The position numbers and the translations under genes are program-made. From positions 1 through 64,000 of the forward strand of contig NZ_JOIU01000009.1 in NCBI RefSeq assembly GCF_000720135.1: a DNA stretch of 64,000 nucleotides, written 5' to 3'. Of the stretch, positions 20,450 through 30,001 are shown piece after piece (the first letter of the stretch is position 1; each line of letters begins with the position of its first letter). This DNA comes from Streptomyces sp. NRRL S-1022. GTDB lineage: Bacteria > Actinomycetota > Actinomycetes > Streptomycetales > Streptomycetaceae. The notes under the pieces were generated by a model. That model saw nothing but the letters and a program-made list of their open reading frames with translations. It was not told the DNA's origin and ran no database searches.

Positions 20450-21511
20450 TCACCCGCACCACGGAGCGGGGTGCAGGATCCGTACGACGGCGCACGAGAG
20501 GGTCACGCCCGGGCCCACGCCGAGCATCAGCAGGTGGTCGCCCGGACCGAGCCCGCCGGTGCGCAGCAGGTGGTCGAGGGACACGATCTGGTCGCTGGCG
20601 CCGAGGTGGCCGACGGTCCGGCCGAACTCCCAGGTCGACCGCTCCATCGGCAGGCCGAGGGCGGCCATGCAGCGCTGCTCGACGATCTCCCGCGAGTAGT
20701 TCATGTAGGCGACGCGGGTGACGTCGGACAGGGCGATCCCGGAGGCGTCGAGGACCCGGTCGACCAGTTCCAGGGTCCGGGCGTGCACCTTCACCAGGGC
20801 GGCGGTGCCGGTGCCGGAGGCCAGCGCGGCCTGCTTGTACTCGGCGTTGCGCGCCTGGAAGTCCAGGGCCCGGCCGGTCGTCGGCCCGGGCGGGAACAGC
20901 GGTTCGGTGCCGCGGTGCATCTGCTCGGCCTCCGAGACGGTGACCGACTGCACCGCGAGGAGCTGCGCGAACGAGGGCTGGGTGGTGAGCAGTACGGCGC
21001 TGGCGGCGTCGCCCGCGACATAGCCGGGACCCATCCGCCAGCGGTCCATCATCGGCGTGCCGAAGTTGTCGGAGGCCACGAGCAGCGCGGTCGGCGCCCG
21101 GTCCCCGTCCTGCGGTGCCGGCCGGCCGCGCAGGTACCAGGAGCCGAGCTCCAGGGCGGCGAACATGCCGTTGCAGCCCTGCCGTACCTCGACCGCCAGG
21201 GCCTGGTCGCCGACCAGGTGCCGTTGCAGGTAGTACTGCGGCTGCCAGCCGTCGGGGCCCTGGTGCCAGGAGTCCGCGTACAACAGCAGGTCGGTGTCGT
21301 CGGGGCGGTGCCCGGCCCGCTTGCACGCCTCCTCCGCGGCCCGCAGCGCCATCTCGGGGGCCGGGGTGTCCCCGGCCACCGCCGCGCCGGCCAGCTCGTG
21401 CAGCTCGGCCTCGAACTCGGGGTAGAGCCCCTGGGCGACGGCCTCGTCGATGCTCGTGGTGCCCGGGAGGTGGACCCCGAGTCCCTTGATGAATACGTCG
21501 GGCGTGCGCAA
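20450..21511 (-). CDS. KAS III-like acyltransferase (ChlB3/ChlB6/CerJ group)
   Basis: A 353-residue thiolase-fold protein with the nucleophile in RQGCNGM. The FabH PHQAN box is replaced by YMNYS, and the usual GNTSA box reads GHLGASDQ, so the His sits where FabH has Asn. This divergence is typical of KAS III homologues that transfer finished acyl groups between carriers. Lying between the 6-MSA-type PKS and the C-A-PCP-C synthetase, its likely role is to move the aryl group from the PKS ACP to the discrete carrier at 11372-11650. The start is TTG at 21511, with GAGG five bases upstream and no ATG or GTG in frame nearby. It is 51 bp downstream of the NRPS gene. Confidence 0.86.
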   Translation of the reverse strand: MRTPDVFIKGLGVHLPGTTSIDEAVAQGLYPEFEAELHELAGAAVAGDTPAPEMALRAAEEACKRAGHRPDDTDLLLYADSWHQGPDGWQPQYYLQRHLVGDQALAVEVRQGCNGMFAALELGSWYLRGRPAPQDGDRAPTALLVASDNFGTPMMDRWRMGPGYVAGDAASAVLLTTQPSFAQLLAVQSVTVSEAEQMHRGTEPLFPPGPTTGRALDFQARNAEYKQAALASGTGTAALVKVHARTLELVDRVLDASGIALSDVTRVAYMNYSREIVEQRCMAALGLPMERSTWEFGRTVGHLGASDQIVSLDHLLRTGGLGPGDHLLMLGVGPGVTLSCAVVRILHPAPWCG

Positions 21512-21562
21512 GGCCGCCTCGCCTCCTCGGTCGTGTGGCGTCGGGTGGTGCGGGGGCGCCGG

Positions 21563-24500
21563 TCAGAGCCGGGCGGCCGCGTCGGTCAGCTCGTGCACCA
21601 GCTGGTCCAGCAGCGCGTCGGCCTCGGCCCGGGAGAACGCGTCGGTCCGGTGCCCGAGCCGCAGCCGCAGCCGCGCCCCGGGCAGTGCGACCAGCCGCAG
21701 CGCGAAGTGCGTCCCGTCCCGCACGTCGACATCGACGACGCGGACGCCTCCGGCACCGTCCGTGGCGTCCGCGTCGAAGGCGTACGTGACGAAGGTGGTC
21801 GCGGTGTCGAACAGCGTGCCGTCGTGGTGGCCGGTGACGGGTGCCTGGCGCTGGATGTCGGTGAGGGGCAGGTGGTGGTGCGGCAGCAGCCGGGTCTGTT
21901 CCTGCTGGAGGCGGCCCAGCAGGCGGGGCAGCGGCTCGTCGGGGCGCAGCCGCAGGCGGACCGGCACGGTGTTGGTGAGCAGCCCCACCAGGTCCGCGAC
22001 CTGGGGCAGCTCCGGCGGCCGGCCCGACACCGAGGTGCCGAAGACGACGTCGTCGCTGCCGGTGAGCCGCGCCAGCAGCAGCCCCCACGCGGCCTGCACG
22101 GCCGTGTTCAGGGTGAGCCCGTGGGCCCGCACGCCGGCGGTGAGCGCCGCGGTCGTCCCCTCGTCGAGGGCGCGCTCGCGGTGCCGCTGCCGTTCGGGCG
22201 CCGGCCCGGACACGTCCGGCGCGACGTACGTCGGTCCGGGCAGCCCGGCGAGCGCCTCGGCCCAGGCCCGCCGGGCGGCCCCGCGGTCCTGCCGGGCCAG
22301 CCAGCGCAGGTGCTCGCGGTGCGCGGGGGCCGGGGGCAGTGCGCCGGCGTCCGCACCCCCGCGGTACAGCGCGAACAGCTCCCGTACCAGGATCGCCGTG
22401 GACCAGCCGTCCCACAGGATGTGGTGGCCGGTCAGCACGATCCGGTGCCGGTCGTCGGCGAGCCGCAGCACCAGGAACCGCAGCAGCGGCGGCTCCGTCA
22501 TGTCGAAGGGCCGCTCCCGTTCCCGCGCGGCCAGCAGCCCGGCCCGCTCCGTCCGGTCCCGCTCCGGCAGGCCGGTCAGGTCCTCCTCCGTCCACGGCGG
22601 CCGGACGTCCGCGCAGACCACCTGCACCGGCCGGGACAGCCCCGCGTGCCGGAACGCCACCCGCAGCCCGGTGTGCCGGTCCAGCAGCGCGGTGGCCGCC
22701 GCCCGCAGCAGTCCCCGGTCCAGCGGTCCCTCGACGTCCAGCCGGAGCTGGGCGGCGTAGGCGTCGACGCCGCCCTCGGCCAGGATGCTGTGGAAGAGCA
22801 GCCCCTCCTGCAGCGGGGCCAGCGGGAGCACCTCGGTCAGGCCGGGGTGGAGCGCGGCCAGCGCCTCCCGCTCGTCCGGTGCCAGGCCGACGAGGCCGGC
22901 GGGGTCCGGCCCGGCCGGTCCGGCGCCCGTGACCTGCCGGGCCAGCGGTGCGAGTCCGGCGGGCGTGGGGTGTGCGAAGACGTCGGCCAGCTCCACGGCG
23001 AGGCCCCGTTCACGGGCCCGGGTCACCAGCTTCAGCGCGCCGATGCTGTCGCCTCCCCGGTCGAAGAACGAGTCGCCGGCACCGATCCGGTCCACCCCGA
23101 GGACGTGCGCGAACACGGCGCACAGCTCCTTCTCCCGGGCGGTGCGCGGCTCCCGGAACTCCCCGGCGTCCGCGCCGAAGTCCGGTGCGGGCAGCGCCCG
23201 TTCGTCCACCTTGCCGTTGGGCGACAGCGGCAGCTCGGCCAGCGGGACCACGGCCGCGGGGACCATGTGGGAGGGCAGCGAGCGGGCCGCGAACCGGCGC
23301 AGCGCCGCCGGGTCGGCACCGGTGTCCGGGCGGGGGACGACGTAGGCCACCAGCTGCCGGTGGCCCGCCCGGTCCTCGCGCACCGTCACCACCGCGGCGT
23401 CCACCGCCGGGTGGGCGGCGAGGACGGCCCGGATCTCGCCGGGCTCCACCCGGAACCCCCGGATCTTGATCTGGTCGTCGGCCCGGCCCAGGTACGCCAG
23501 CTGGCCGTCCGGCCGCCACCGCACGAGGTCGCCGGTGCGGTACATCCGGCCGCCCGGCGGACCGTACGGGCAGGGCAGGAACCGTTCGCCGGTCAGCGCG
23601 GGGCGCCCCAGGTAGCCGTGGGCCACCCCCTCACCGGCCACGTACAGCTCGCCGGCCGCGCCCGGTACGACGGGCAGCAGGGCCTCGTCCAGCACGTACA
23701 CCCGGCAGCCCGCGACCGGGGTGCCGACCGGCACGTCCTGCCCGTCGTCCAGCGGGCGGCTCACCGTGCTGGTCACGGTCGCCTCGGTGACGCCGTACTC
23801 GTTGAAGACGCGCCGGCCGCCGCCGGTCCAGCGGCGCAGCACCTCGGGGGCCGGGGGCTCGCCACCGGTGATCAGCACGCGCAGGGCGGGCAGGTCGTCG
23901 GCGGGCAGCCGGGTCAGGAAGGCCGGCGGGATCGCGGCATGGGTGACCCGGTGGGCGCGCAGCAGCCGGGCCAGCGCCTCGCCGCTGGTGGTGCGGCCGG
24001 GCGGGGCCAGCACCAGCCGGGCGCCCGCCGCGAGCGCGGGCCAGATGTCGGCCATCGCCACGTCGAAGCCGGGCGAGACCAGTTGCAGCACCCGGTCGCC
24101 GGCGCCGAGGCCGTAGCGGTCGACGTGGTCCGCGACCAGGGTGCACAGCGCCCGGTGCGGCACGACGACACCCTTGGGGCGGCCGGTCGAGCCGGAGGTG
24201 TGGATCACGTACGCCGGCAGCTCCGGGTCGGGGCCGGGCCGGACCGCGCTCCCCGCGCTCCCGCCGGCGGCGTCCCGGCCGTCCCGGCCGTCCCGGCCGT
24301 CCTGCCGTTCCTCCATCAGCAGGCAGGGTGTCGTGGCGGGCAGCCGGGAGCGGCTGCCCGCCACGCTGATCACGAGGGCCGGCGCGGTGTCGTCGAGGAT
24401 GGCGGCGATCCGCTCGGCCGGGTGCGCCAGGTCGAGCGGCACGAACGCGGCCCCGGCCTTCAGCACCGCCAGCAGGGCAGCCACCAGACCGGCGGAGCGG

Positions 24501-26077
24501 TCCAGCGCGATGCCGACCAGGTCCCCGGGCCCGACCCCGCGTTCGGCCAGCCGCTCGGCCAACTGCTCGGACAGCGCGTCGAGTTCGCGGTACGACAGCT
24601 CGGCGGCGCCGTCCGTGACCGCGACGGCGCCGGGTGCGTCCGCCGCCCGCTGCCGGAACAGGTCCACCACGGTGGCGCCGTCCGCGGGACCTGGCGCGCC
24701 CTCGCCCGCGGCGAACAGCCGTGCGCGTTCCGCGGGCAGCAGCACGTCGACCGTGCCGAGCACGGCGTGCGGCTGCTCGGCGAGGGTCCGCACGAACCCG
24801 GTCAGCCGGGCCAGGTGCTCCTCCAGGGCGGGCAGGTCGTACCGGTCGGGGTTGCCCTCCAGGACCAGCATCGTGGTCTCGCCCGTCGGGTCCGGGCGCA
24901 CGGTGACGAAGAGGTCGGGCACCGGGCCCGAGGCCAGGTTGTGCGAGGTGGCCGGGTGCGGCCCGAAGCGCAGCGCACCGCCGTAGGGCATGAAGTTGAC
25001 GATCGGCCCCAGCAGCGCGCTCATGTCGCCGTCCGCGCCGAGTTCGCGGTGCAGGTCCTCCAGCCGGAACCGCTCGTGCCGCAGCGCCCGGTGCATCTCG
25101 CGGGTCATCCGCGGCACGAGCCCCGCCAGGGTGCTGCCGGGCGCGGCGTCCAGCCGCAGGGGCACGGTGTTGGTCACCATGCCGGGAGTGCGCCGGGCCG
25201 CCACGCTGCGCCGGGCCGTGACCGGAAGGCCGAGCACCACGTCGGAGCGGCCGGACAGGCGGGACACGTAGGCGGCGACCGCGGTGGCGAACACCACCTG
25301 CCAGGTGGTGCCGGTGGCCGCGGCCGCCTTCTCCAGCAGGCCGACGTCGGAGGGCTGGAACAACCGGGTCAGACGCGGGCGCAGCCGGTCCCCGGGGAGC
25401 GGGGCGAGGGGACCGGCCGGGGCGGGGACGCGGGCCGGTTCGGGCCGGTCGGAAAACCGGTCGAGCCAATAGGAGCGGTCGGTCGCGAAATCGGCGGAGT
25501 CGCGGTAGTCCCGTTCTTCCGCATACAGGTCGGCGAGCGTTCCGAAGGCGCCGGCCGCTGCCTCTTCACCGGGGGCCTCGGGGTTCCGCTCCAGCGCCGA
25601 ATAGATTTCCGCCAGGCGTCGGCCGAGGAGATGGACTCCGTATCCGTCGACGGCGATGTGGTGTATTCGGTAGTAGAAGATCGTACGGGCCTCGGAAAGC
25701 CGCAGCAGGGCGAACGCGGACAGCGGTCCGGTGGCCAGGTCGATGGGCCGGCGCACGTCCTCGTGCATCCAGCGCAGCGCGTCCTGAAGCGCCGCGTCCG
25801 ACCCCGAGAAGTCGATCAGCGGCAGGTCGGCCGCGTGCTCCGGGTCGATCACCTGCCACAGGCCGGCGTCCTCGACCACGGCGCGGACGCGCACCACCTC
25901 GGCCTCCGCCCGCAGCAGCGCCCAGGCGGCACGGAGCCGGCCGAGGTCGGCGGCGCCGTCGATGAGGACGTACTCGGCGCAGGTGAACCGCTGCCCCGAG
26001 GGATCCAGCCGATGGGCGAACCAGATTCCCTGCTGGCCGGCGGACAAAGGCAGTCGCATCGCGTCCCGGTCTCCCAT
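21563..26077 (-). CDS. Nonribosomal peptide synthetase, C(starter)-A-PCP-C
   Basis: About 1504 residues. C1 has [13 protein letters not shown] at the extreme N-terminus and HHIAVDGY near 139, A spans about 455-960 ([18 protein letters not shown]), PCP has GGDS near 1010, and C2 has [13 protein letters not shown] and HHILWDGW near 1218. Starting with a C domain fits acceptance of an aryl starter from a discrete carrier; ending with a C domain fits hand-over to the A-first synthetase at 6279-11324. My pocket reading (D V A A I G E V T) gives no sure substrate. ATG 26077 is chosen for the GGAG six bases upstream; ATG 26089 is also in frame but has no good ribosome site. It is first gene of the leftward operon NRPS-KAS III-PKS-Trp halogenase-reductase. 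Confidence 0.94.
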   Translation of the reverse strand: MGDRDAMRLPLSAGQQGIWFAHRLDPSGQRFTCAEYVLIDGAADLGRLRAAWALLRAEAEVVRVRAVVEDAGLWQVIDPEHAADLPLIDFSGSDAALQDALRWMHEDVRRPIDLATGPLSAFALLRLSEARTIFYYRIHHIAVDGYGVHLLGRRLAEIYSALERNPEAPGEEAAAGAFGTLADLYAEERDYRDSADFATDRSYWLDRFSDRPEPARVPAPAGPLAPLPGDRLRPRLTRLFQPSDVGLLEKAAAATGTTWQVVFATAVAAYVSRLSGRSDVVLGLPVTARRSVAARRTPGMVTNTVPLRLDAAPGSTLAGLVPRMTREMHRALRHERFRLEDLHRELGADGDMSALLGPIVNFMPYGGALRFGPHPATSHNLASGPVPDLFVTVRPDPTGETTMLVLEGNPDRYDLPALEEHLARLTGFVRTLAEQPHAVLGTVDVLLPAERARLFAAGEGAPGPADGATVVDLFRQRAADAPGAVAVTDGAAELSYRELDALSEQLAERLAERGVGPGDLVGIALDRSAGLVAALLAVLKAGAAFVPLDLAHPAERIAAILDDTAPALVISVAGSRSRLPATTPCLLMEERQDGRDGRDGRDAAGGSAGSAVRPGPDPELPAYVIHTSGSTGRPKGVVVPHRALCTLVADHVDRYGLGAGDRVLQLVSPGFDVAMADIWPALAAGARLVLAPPGRTTSGEALARLLRAHRVTHAAIPPAFLTRLPADDLPALRVLITGGEPPAPEVLRRWTGGGRRVFNEYGVTEATVTSTVSRPLDDGQDVPVGTPVAGCRVYVLDEALLPVVPGAAGELYVAGEGVAHGYLGRPALTGERFLPCPYGPPGGRMYRTGDLVRWRPDGQLAYLGRADDQIKIRGFRVEPGEIRAVLAAHPAVDAAVVTVREDRAGHRQLVAYVVPRPDTGADPAALRRFAARSLPSHMVPAAVVPLAELPLSPNGKVDERALPAPDFGADAGEFREPRTAREKELCAVFAHVLGVDRIGAGDSFFDRGGDSIGALKLVTRARERGLAVELADVFAHPTPAGLAPLARQVTGAGPAGPDPAGLVGLAPDEREALAALHPGLTEVLPLAPLQEGLLFHSILAEGGVDAYAAQLRLDVEGPLDRGLLRAAATALLDRHTGLRVAFRHAGLSRPVQVVCADVRPPWTEEDLTGLPERDRTERAGLLAARERERPFDMTEPPLLRFLVLRLADDRHRIVLTGHHILWDGWSTAILVRELFALYRGGADAGALPPAPAHREHLRWLARQDRGAARRAWAEALAGLPGPTYVAPDVSGPAPERQRHRERALDEGTTAALTAGVRAHGLTLNTAVQAAWGLLLARLTGSDDVVFGTSVSGRPPELPQVADLVGLLTNTVPVRLRLRPDEPLPRLLGRLQQEQTRLLPHHHLPLTDIQRQAPVTGHHDGTLFDTATTFVTYAFDADATDGAGGVRVVDVDVRDGTHFALRLVALPGARLRLRLGHRTDAFSRAEADALLDQLVHELTDAAARL

Positions 26078-26123
26078 TCTCGACTCCATTGCTCGCCTAT
26101 CCCGGCCACCATGGGGACAGCTG

Positions 26124-26155
26124 CTATAGCCGATCTATACGGCCCCGGCTATCGA
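26124..26155. promoter_or_regulatory. SARP-type heptamers in a divergent promoter region
   Basis: CTATAGC at 26124 and CTATACG at 26135 keep the 11-bp pitch, and a third element CTATCGA sits at 26149 (14-bp step). On the minus strand the pair reads GTATAGA-N4-CTATAGC. The elements match the triplets at 6150 and 28844. They lie between the leftward NRPS operon and the rightward hydroxylase gene at 26224 and could serve either or both; the off-pitch third copy makes this the weakest of the three sites. Confidence 0.55.
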
Positions 26156-26223
26156 CCGAATAGCGAAGAAATATAGAAGCCGTCCGCAGGCTCTTCAGCG
26201 AGCTGACGCCGAAAGGAGAAGCC

Positions 26224-27168
26224 GTGGAGGAAGACCGCGACGACGCATGGGCACCGCATGTCGTGAGGCCGGACGCGGGCACCCCCGCCGGCGCGCGGGG
26301 ACTGCTCGGCCTGCTGGAAGGGCTCGGCGACCTGACCGGGCTGCTGGCCCGGCACAAGGCGGTGGTCTTCCGCGGCTTCGGGATCGACCCGGCCGAGCTG
26401 GACGCGGTGATGGCACCGCTGCTGCCCCGGCGGCTGGCCTACGTCCACGGCAACTCGCCGCGCACCAAGGTGGGCCAGAACGTCTACACCTCGACCGAGT
26501 ACCCGCCGCAGTACACCATCTCGATGCACAACGAGATGAGCTACGCCCACCAGTGGCCCGCCCGGCTGCTGTTCTTCTGCGAGCGGGCCCCCGAGACGGG
26601 CGGTGCCACCCCGGTGGTGGACGGCGCGCGCTGGCTGCGGTCGCTGGACCCGGAGGTCCGGGAGGACTTCGCGCGTGGGGTGCGCTACACGCAGAACCTG
26701 CACGGCGGGCGCGGCTTCGGCAAGAGCTGGCAGGAGACCTTCGAGACCGATTCCCGGGACGACGTCGAGAAGTTCCTGCGGAGCGCCGAGGCGCGGTACG
26801 AGTGGAAGCCGGACGGCGGTCTGCGGGTGACGCAGGTGCGGCCGGCGACCGTGCGCCATCCCGTCACCGGTACGGAGGTCTGGTTCAACCAGGCCGACCA
26901 GTGGCACGCCGCCGGGCTCGGCGACGAGACGGCGGCGGCGCTCGGCCGGATCATGCCGGAGCAGGACCTGCCGCAGTCCGTGTCCTTCGCGGACGGCTCC
27001 CCGATCCCGTCCGCCTACGTCACCCAGGTCCGCGACCGCGGCCTGGACGCCGCCGTCGACGTCGACTGGCAGGCCGGCGACCTGCTGCTCGTCGACAACG
27101 TCCTCGTGGCCCACGGCCGCCGGCCCTTCACGGGCCCGCGCCGGGTCCTGGTGGCCATGTCGGACTGA
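26224..27168 (+). CDS. TauD/TfdA-family Fe(II)/2-oxoglutarate oxygenase, SyrP-like
   Basis: A 314-residue oxygenase of the TauD/TfdA fold. The iron-binding HxE is in MHNEMSY, the distal His is in LVAHGRRPF, and GPRRVLVAM supplies the 2-oxoglutarate-binding Arg. The sequence style (VVFRGFG, SPRTKVGQNVYTSTEYPP) resembles SyrP, which beta-hydroxylates carrier-bound amino acids in NRPS pathways. Beta-hydroxylation of one residue of the peptide is therefore inferred; which residue cannot be read. GTG 26224 follows AAAGGAGAA. It diverges from the NRPS operon and shares the promoter region with the SARP-type boxes. Confidence 0.87.
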   Translation: MEEDRDDAWAPHVVRPDAGTPAGARGLLGLLEGLGDLTGLLARHKAVVFRGFGIDPAELDAVMAPLLPRRLAYVHGNSPRTKVGQNVYTSTEYPPQYTISMHNEMSYAHQWPARLLFFCERAPETGGATPVVDGARWLRSLDPEVREDFARGVRYTQNLHGGRGFGKSWQETFETDSRDDVEKFLRSAEARYEWKPDGGLRVTQVRPATVRHPVTGTEVWFNQADQWHAAGLGDETAAALGRIMPEQDLPQSVSFADGSPIPSAYVTQVRDRGLDAAVDVDWQAGDLLLVDNVLVAHGRRPFTGPRRVLVAMSD

Positions 27169-27212
27169 CCGCCGGGCAGCCCGGGGAGCCGGGCCGGCGC
27201 GGGCCGGTCCCG

Positions 27213-27258
27213 GCCGGCCGCGAGGGAGGCCGGCCGCGAGGGAGGCCGGCCGCGAGGG
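27213..27258. repeat. Three tandem copies of a 16-bp GC-rich unit
   Basis: The unit GCCGGCCGCGAGGGAG occurs at 27213-27228 and 27229-27244, with a 14-base partial copy at 27245-27258. It lies in the 102-bp gap between the convergent oxygenase and SARP genes. It may act as a terminator region or be simple slippage; copy number could vary between strains. Confidence 0.8.
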
Positions 27259-27270
27259 CGTGCCGCTTCC

Positions 27271-28197
27271 TCAGCGCACGATGACGTTGCGGCTGAGGGG
27301 ACCGCGGTCGGCGGGGGACTCCTCGTGCCACGGGTGGGCGAACGGGCCGGCCGCCGACGGCGTCATGATCGGGGTGCGGATGGCCATCGCGGTGAGCGGG
27401 GCACCGCCCCGTCGCTCCGCTCGCTGCGCGGGCACGCCGATGAGCTGGGCGTACCAGCTCTGGTCGATGCCCCCGGCGAGGATCGCCTCGTAGGTGCGGC
27501 GCAGCGCCGAGCCCGGGTCGACCCCGAGCTCCTCCTCCAGCCTGCGGCGGCCCTCGTGGTACACGGCGAAGGCCTCGGCCTGCCGGTTGGACGCGTACAG
27601 CACCACCATGAGCTGGGCGCGCAGCGTCTCGCGCAGCGGGTGGGCCTGGACCAGGCCGATGAGTTCGGAGGCCAGCTGGTCGTGCCGGCCGAGCGCGAGG
27701 TCCGCGAGGATGCGGCCCTCCAGCGCCTCCATGTAGGACTCCTCGATGATCGGCCGCTCGGTCTCGCCCAGGTGGTCGGTCACGTCGGTGAGGGTCGGCC
27801 CCCGCCACAGGGACAGGGCGGCGCGCAGGTTGTCGGCCGCGTCGTCGTACCGGCGGGAGGACAGCGCGTCGCGGCCCGCCCGGCACAGCACGGTGAAGTC
27901 CCCGTAGTCGAACCGCCCGGCGGTGATGCGCATCAGGTAGCCGGATCCCTTGCGGACGATCTCCGCGTGCTCCTCCAGGTGCTGGCGCAGCCGGGAGGCG
28001 TAGGTGTAGAGCTGCGCCTGATGGGTGGAGGGCGGCTCGCTCCCCCATAAGGCCTGGCTGAGCCGGTAGTCCGGGATGACCCGCCCGCCGGCCAGCAGGA
28101 GGGCGGCGAGCATGGTGCGCTGCTTGGTTCCGCTGAGCGGGACCTCCGCGGCGCCGGACCATATTCCGACCGGGCCCAGGATTCTGAATTGCATCAC
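27271..28197 (-). CDS. SARP-family transcriptional activator
   Basis: About 308 residues: an N-terminal OmpR-like winged helix (FRILGPVGIW, then KQRTMLAALLLAGGRV and LWGSEPP) followed by a bacterial transcriptional activator domain (SSRRYDDAADNLRAALSLWRG, RQAEAFAVYHEGRRRLEEELGVDPG). This is the small AfsR/RedD class without an ATPase domain. The C-terminal 60 residues are less conserved and Pro/Arg rich. Start: GTG 28197 lies eight bases after AAGGAG, with ATG 28194 next to it. It is the only cluster-situated regulator in region 1 and the natural candidate to read the 11-bp-pitch repeats at 6150, 26124 and 28844. No TTA codon was noticed in it. Confidence 0.92.
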   Translation of the reverse strand: MMQFRILGPVGIWSGAAEVPLSGTKQRTMLAALLLAGGRVIPDYRLSQALWGSEPPSTHQAQLYTYASRLRQHLEEHAEIVRKGSGYLMRITAGRFDYGDFTVLCRAGRDALSSRRYDDAADNLRAALSLWRGPTLTDVTDHLGETERPIIEESYMEALEGRILADLALGRHDQLASELIGLVQAHPLRETLRAQLMVVLYASNRQAEAFAVYHEGRRRLEEELGVDPGSALRRTYEAILAGGIDQSWYAQLIGVPAQRAERRGGAPLTAMAIRTPIMTPSAAGPFAHPWHEESPADRGPLSRNVIVR

Positions 28198-28920
28198 GTT
28201 CTGTGCTCCTTATCGGCCGTGCTGATCGCGCAGCGGGCACATGGCGCATGCGGACACGCCAGGTGTCGCGACAGGACGTTTTGTTGGCTGCTTGGCGCCG
28301 TTAAAGAGGATTTCCCAGAGCGTTCAGCTCGATGGAAGGAATGCGCGACCTCGCGGGGTCGCGAAAGAAAGACATGGTCAAGCCCCCGTTTCGTCGTCGG
28401 CTTTCGACCTGGTCGGATGCGGTCAAATTTTGCCGACTCCGTGAGCGTAATCACGCCTGCGAACGTGCGTCAAGGGGTCGAAAAAGCGGCTTCTGCCTGC
28501 GCCGGAGGCCGGATCGAAAGGGTGGCTGGATTGCGAATGAAGGAAGAGATGACGTCCTGCTGACGCTATATGTGGATCTTCGGCTATGTCTGGCTTGCGG
28601 CGGGTTGCGAGGTCCGGAAGAGCGGACATCCGCAGGTCGCCCGCCACTCGGAACTTCCGCTTCCCGGAGCCTGCAAACAATCTTTGGCAGGTGTAATTCT
28701 CGCTGACGCACGCCGGACTCCGGTCGCTCGGCGACGGCCGGAGACGCCCGCTCCACCGTCGCTCGGCAACGGCGCACACGATCCGGCCGAGGGCCCCGGG
28801 CGGCGCCCGCCCGACCCGCACCGGCCCTCTGTGAAGGGTCTGTGCATAGGCTCGGTATAGGCCAAATATCGAAGCCACGGAGATGATCGGCGGGCGGTCG
28901 GAGGAGAGTCTCCGCTTGGG
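28198..28920. other. Long intergenic region between SARP and SbnA-like genes
   Basis: This 723-bp stretch separates two divergent genes and is clearly less GC-rich than its neighbours. It carries the SARP ribosome site at its left end, the 28844-28872 repeats at its right end, and a GGAGGAG Shine-Dalgarno at about 28900. Short frames in it have mixed codon use and no family resemblance. I see no tRNA or convincing hairpin. Confidence 0.6.
28844..28872 (+). promoter_or_regulatory. Three 7-bp direct repeats at 11-bp pitch, SARP-type operator
   Basis: GCATAGG at 28844, GTATAGG at 28855 and ATATCGA at 28866 are spaced by exactly 4 bp, the same architecture as at 6150-6178. GTATAGG is identical in both sites. 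The distance to the GTG at 28921 leaves room for a -10 box near 28882 (GATGAT, weak). The site probably drives the SbnA-like gene and the thioesterase. Confidence 0.7.
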
Positions 28921-29943
28921 GTGTCCGATGGTGTGTGGCCGCCCCTCCTGGACGAGATTGGGCTGCACCACATGGCGACTGTCATCTCGAACCCCGTCGA
29001 TTTCAATGTAGAGGATCTTTATGTCGACCTGACGCCCAGTCTCGGGCGGCGGCTCTTCCTCAAGTGCGAGGGGTTCAATTTCTCCGGCTCCGTCAAGATA
29101 AAAGCAGCCACCGAAATGGTCCGGGCGAAAGAGCGGGCCGGCGGGATCGGCCCGGGTGACACATTGATCGAGTCGTCCTCGGGAAACATGGGCGTCGCCC
29201 TCGCCCTCGTCGCCGCGAGCCGCGGTTACCGCTTCGTCTGCGTGACCGACGCCCGCTGCACCGGCACCGCACGCCGGCTCATGGAGACCTTCGGCACCGA
29301 GGTCCACGTCGTCACCGAGCCCGACCCCGAGGGCGGCTTCCTCGGCGCCCGCCTGGCCCTGGTCCAGCGGCTGCTGGAGAAGAACCCCGAGTACCTGTGG
29401 CTGAACCAGTACGCCAACCCCGGCAACTGGACGAGCCACTACCGCACCACCGCCCCGGCGATCGCCGAGGCGTTCCCCGGGCTCGACGTGCTGTTCATCG
29501 GCGCGGGCACCACCGGCACGCTCATGGGCTGCGCCACCTGGTTCCGGGAGAACGCGCCCTCGGTCCGGGTCGTGGCGGTCGACACGACGGGTTCGGTGAC
29601 CTTCGGCGGACCGGCCGGGCGCCGGCTGATCCCGGGCCTGGGCACCGGGGTGCGCCCGCAGATCCTCGACCCGGCGCTGGTCGACGACGTGGTGCACGTC
29701 TCCGAGCCGGACACGGTCCGCATGTGCCACCGGCTGGCCGGCCGGGGCTTTCTCTTCGGCGGCTCGACGGGCACCGTCGTCAGCGGCGCGCTCGACTGGC
29801 TGACCACCCGGGGCGGCGACGGACTCACCGCGGTCGCCGTCGCCCCCGACCTGGGCGCGAGCTACCTGGAGACCGTCTACGACCAGGAGTGGCTGGCCCG
29901 GTCGTACGGACCCGAACTGCTGGACGTACCGCTGGACGCCTGA
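28921..29943 (+). CDS. PLP-dependent SbnA-like enzyme (cysteine synthase fold)
   Basis: A 340-residue beta-family PLP enzyme. It resembles SbnA, which makes N-(2-amino-2-carboxyethyl)-glutamate from O-phosphoserine and glutamate for 2,3-diaminopropionate synthesis. Shared features include LKCEGFNFSGSVK with the Schiff-base Lys, the phosphate loop ESSSGNMGVALAL, WLNQYANPGNW and GGSTGTVVSG. The position after the catalytic Lys is Ile where SbnA has Asp. No SbnB partner is in the window. GTG 28921 lies 15 bases after GGAGGA, rather far, but is needed to keep the conserved LLDEIGLHHM segment. It predicts a diaminopropionate-like building block if a partner exists elsewhere; cysteine-synthase-type chemistry is the alternative. 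Confidence 0.82.
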   Translation: MSDGVWPPLLDEIGLHHMATVISNPVDFNVEDLYVDLTPSLGRRLFLKCEGFNFSGSVKIKAATEMVRAKERAGGIGPGDTLIESSSGNMGVALALVAASRGYRFVCVTDARCTGTARRLMETFGTEVHVVTEPDPEGGFLGARLALVQRLLEKNPEYLWLNQYANPGNWTSHYRTTAPAIAEAFPGLDVLFIGAGTTGTLMGCATWFRENAPSVRVVAVDTTGSVTFGGPAGRRLIPGLGTGVRPQILDPALVDDVVHVSEPDTVRMCHRLAGRGFLFGGSTGTVVSGALDWLTTRGGDGLTAVAVAPDLGASYLETVYDQEWLARSYGPELLDVPLDA

Positions 29944-30001
29944 CGGCGGCACCGGCGCCGCGGAAGGACGCACAGCGCGATGGGGGAAGGCGGGAACGAC
30001 G

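Noticed and set aside
20309..26176. 1955-codon open frame on the plus strand opposite the PKS/NRPS genes
   Set aside because: It is the complementary frame of strongly GC3-biased genes; the translation is Gly/Arg/Gln/Val-rich, low in complexity and without any domain.
28241..28444. 67-codon frame in the long intergenic region upstream of the SbnA-like gene
   Set aside because: Codon third positions do not follow the genome bias and no ribosome site or family match is visible.
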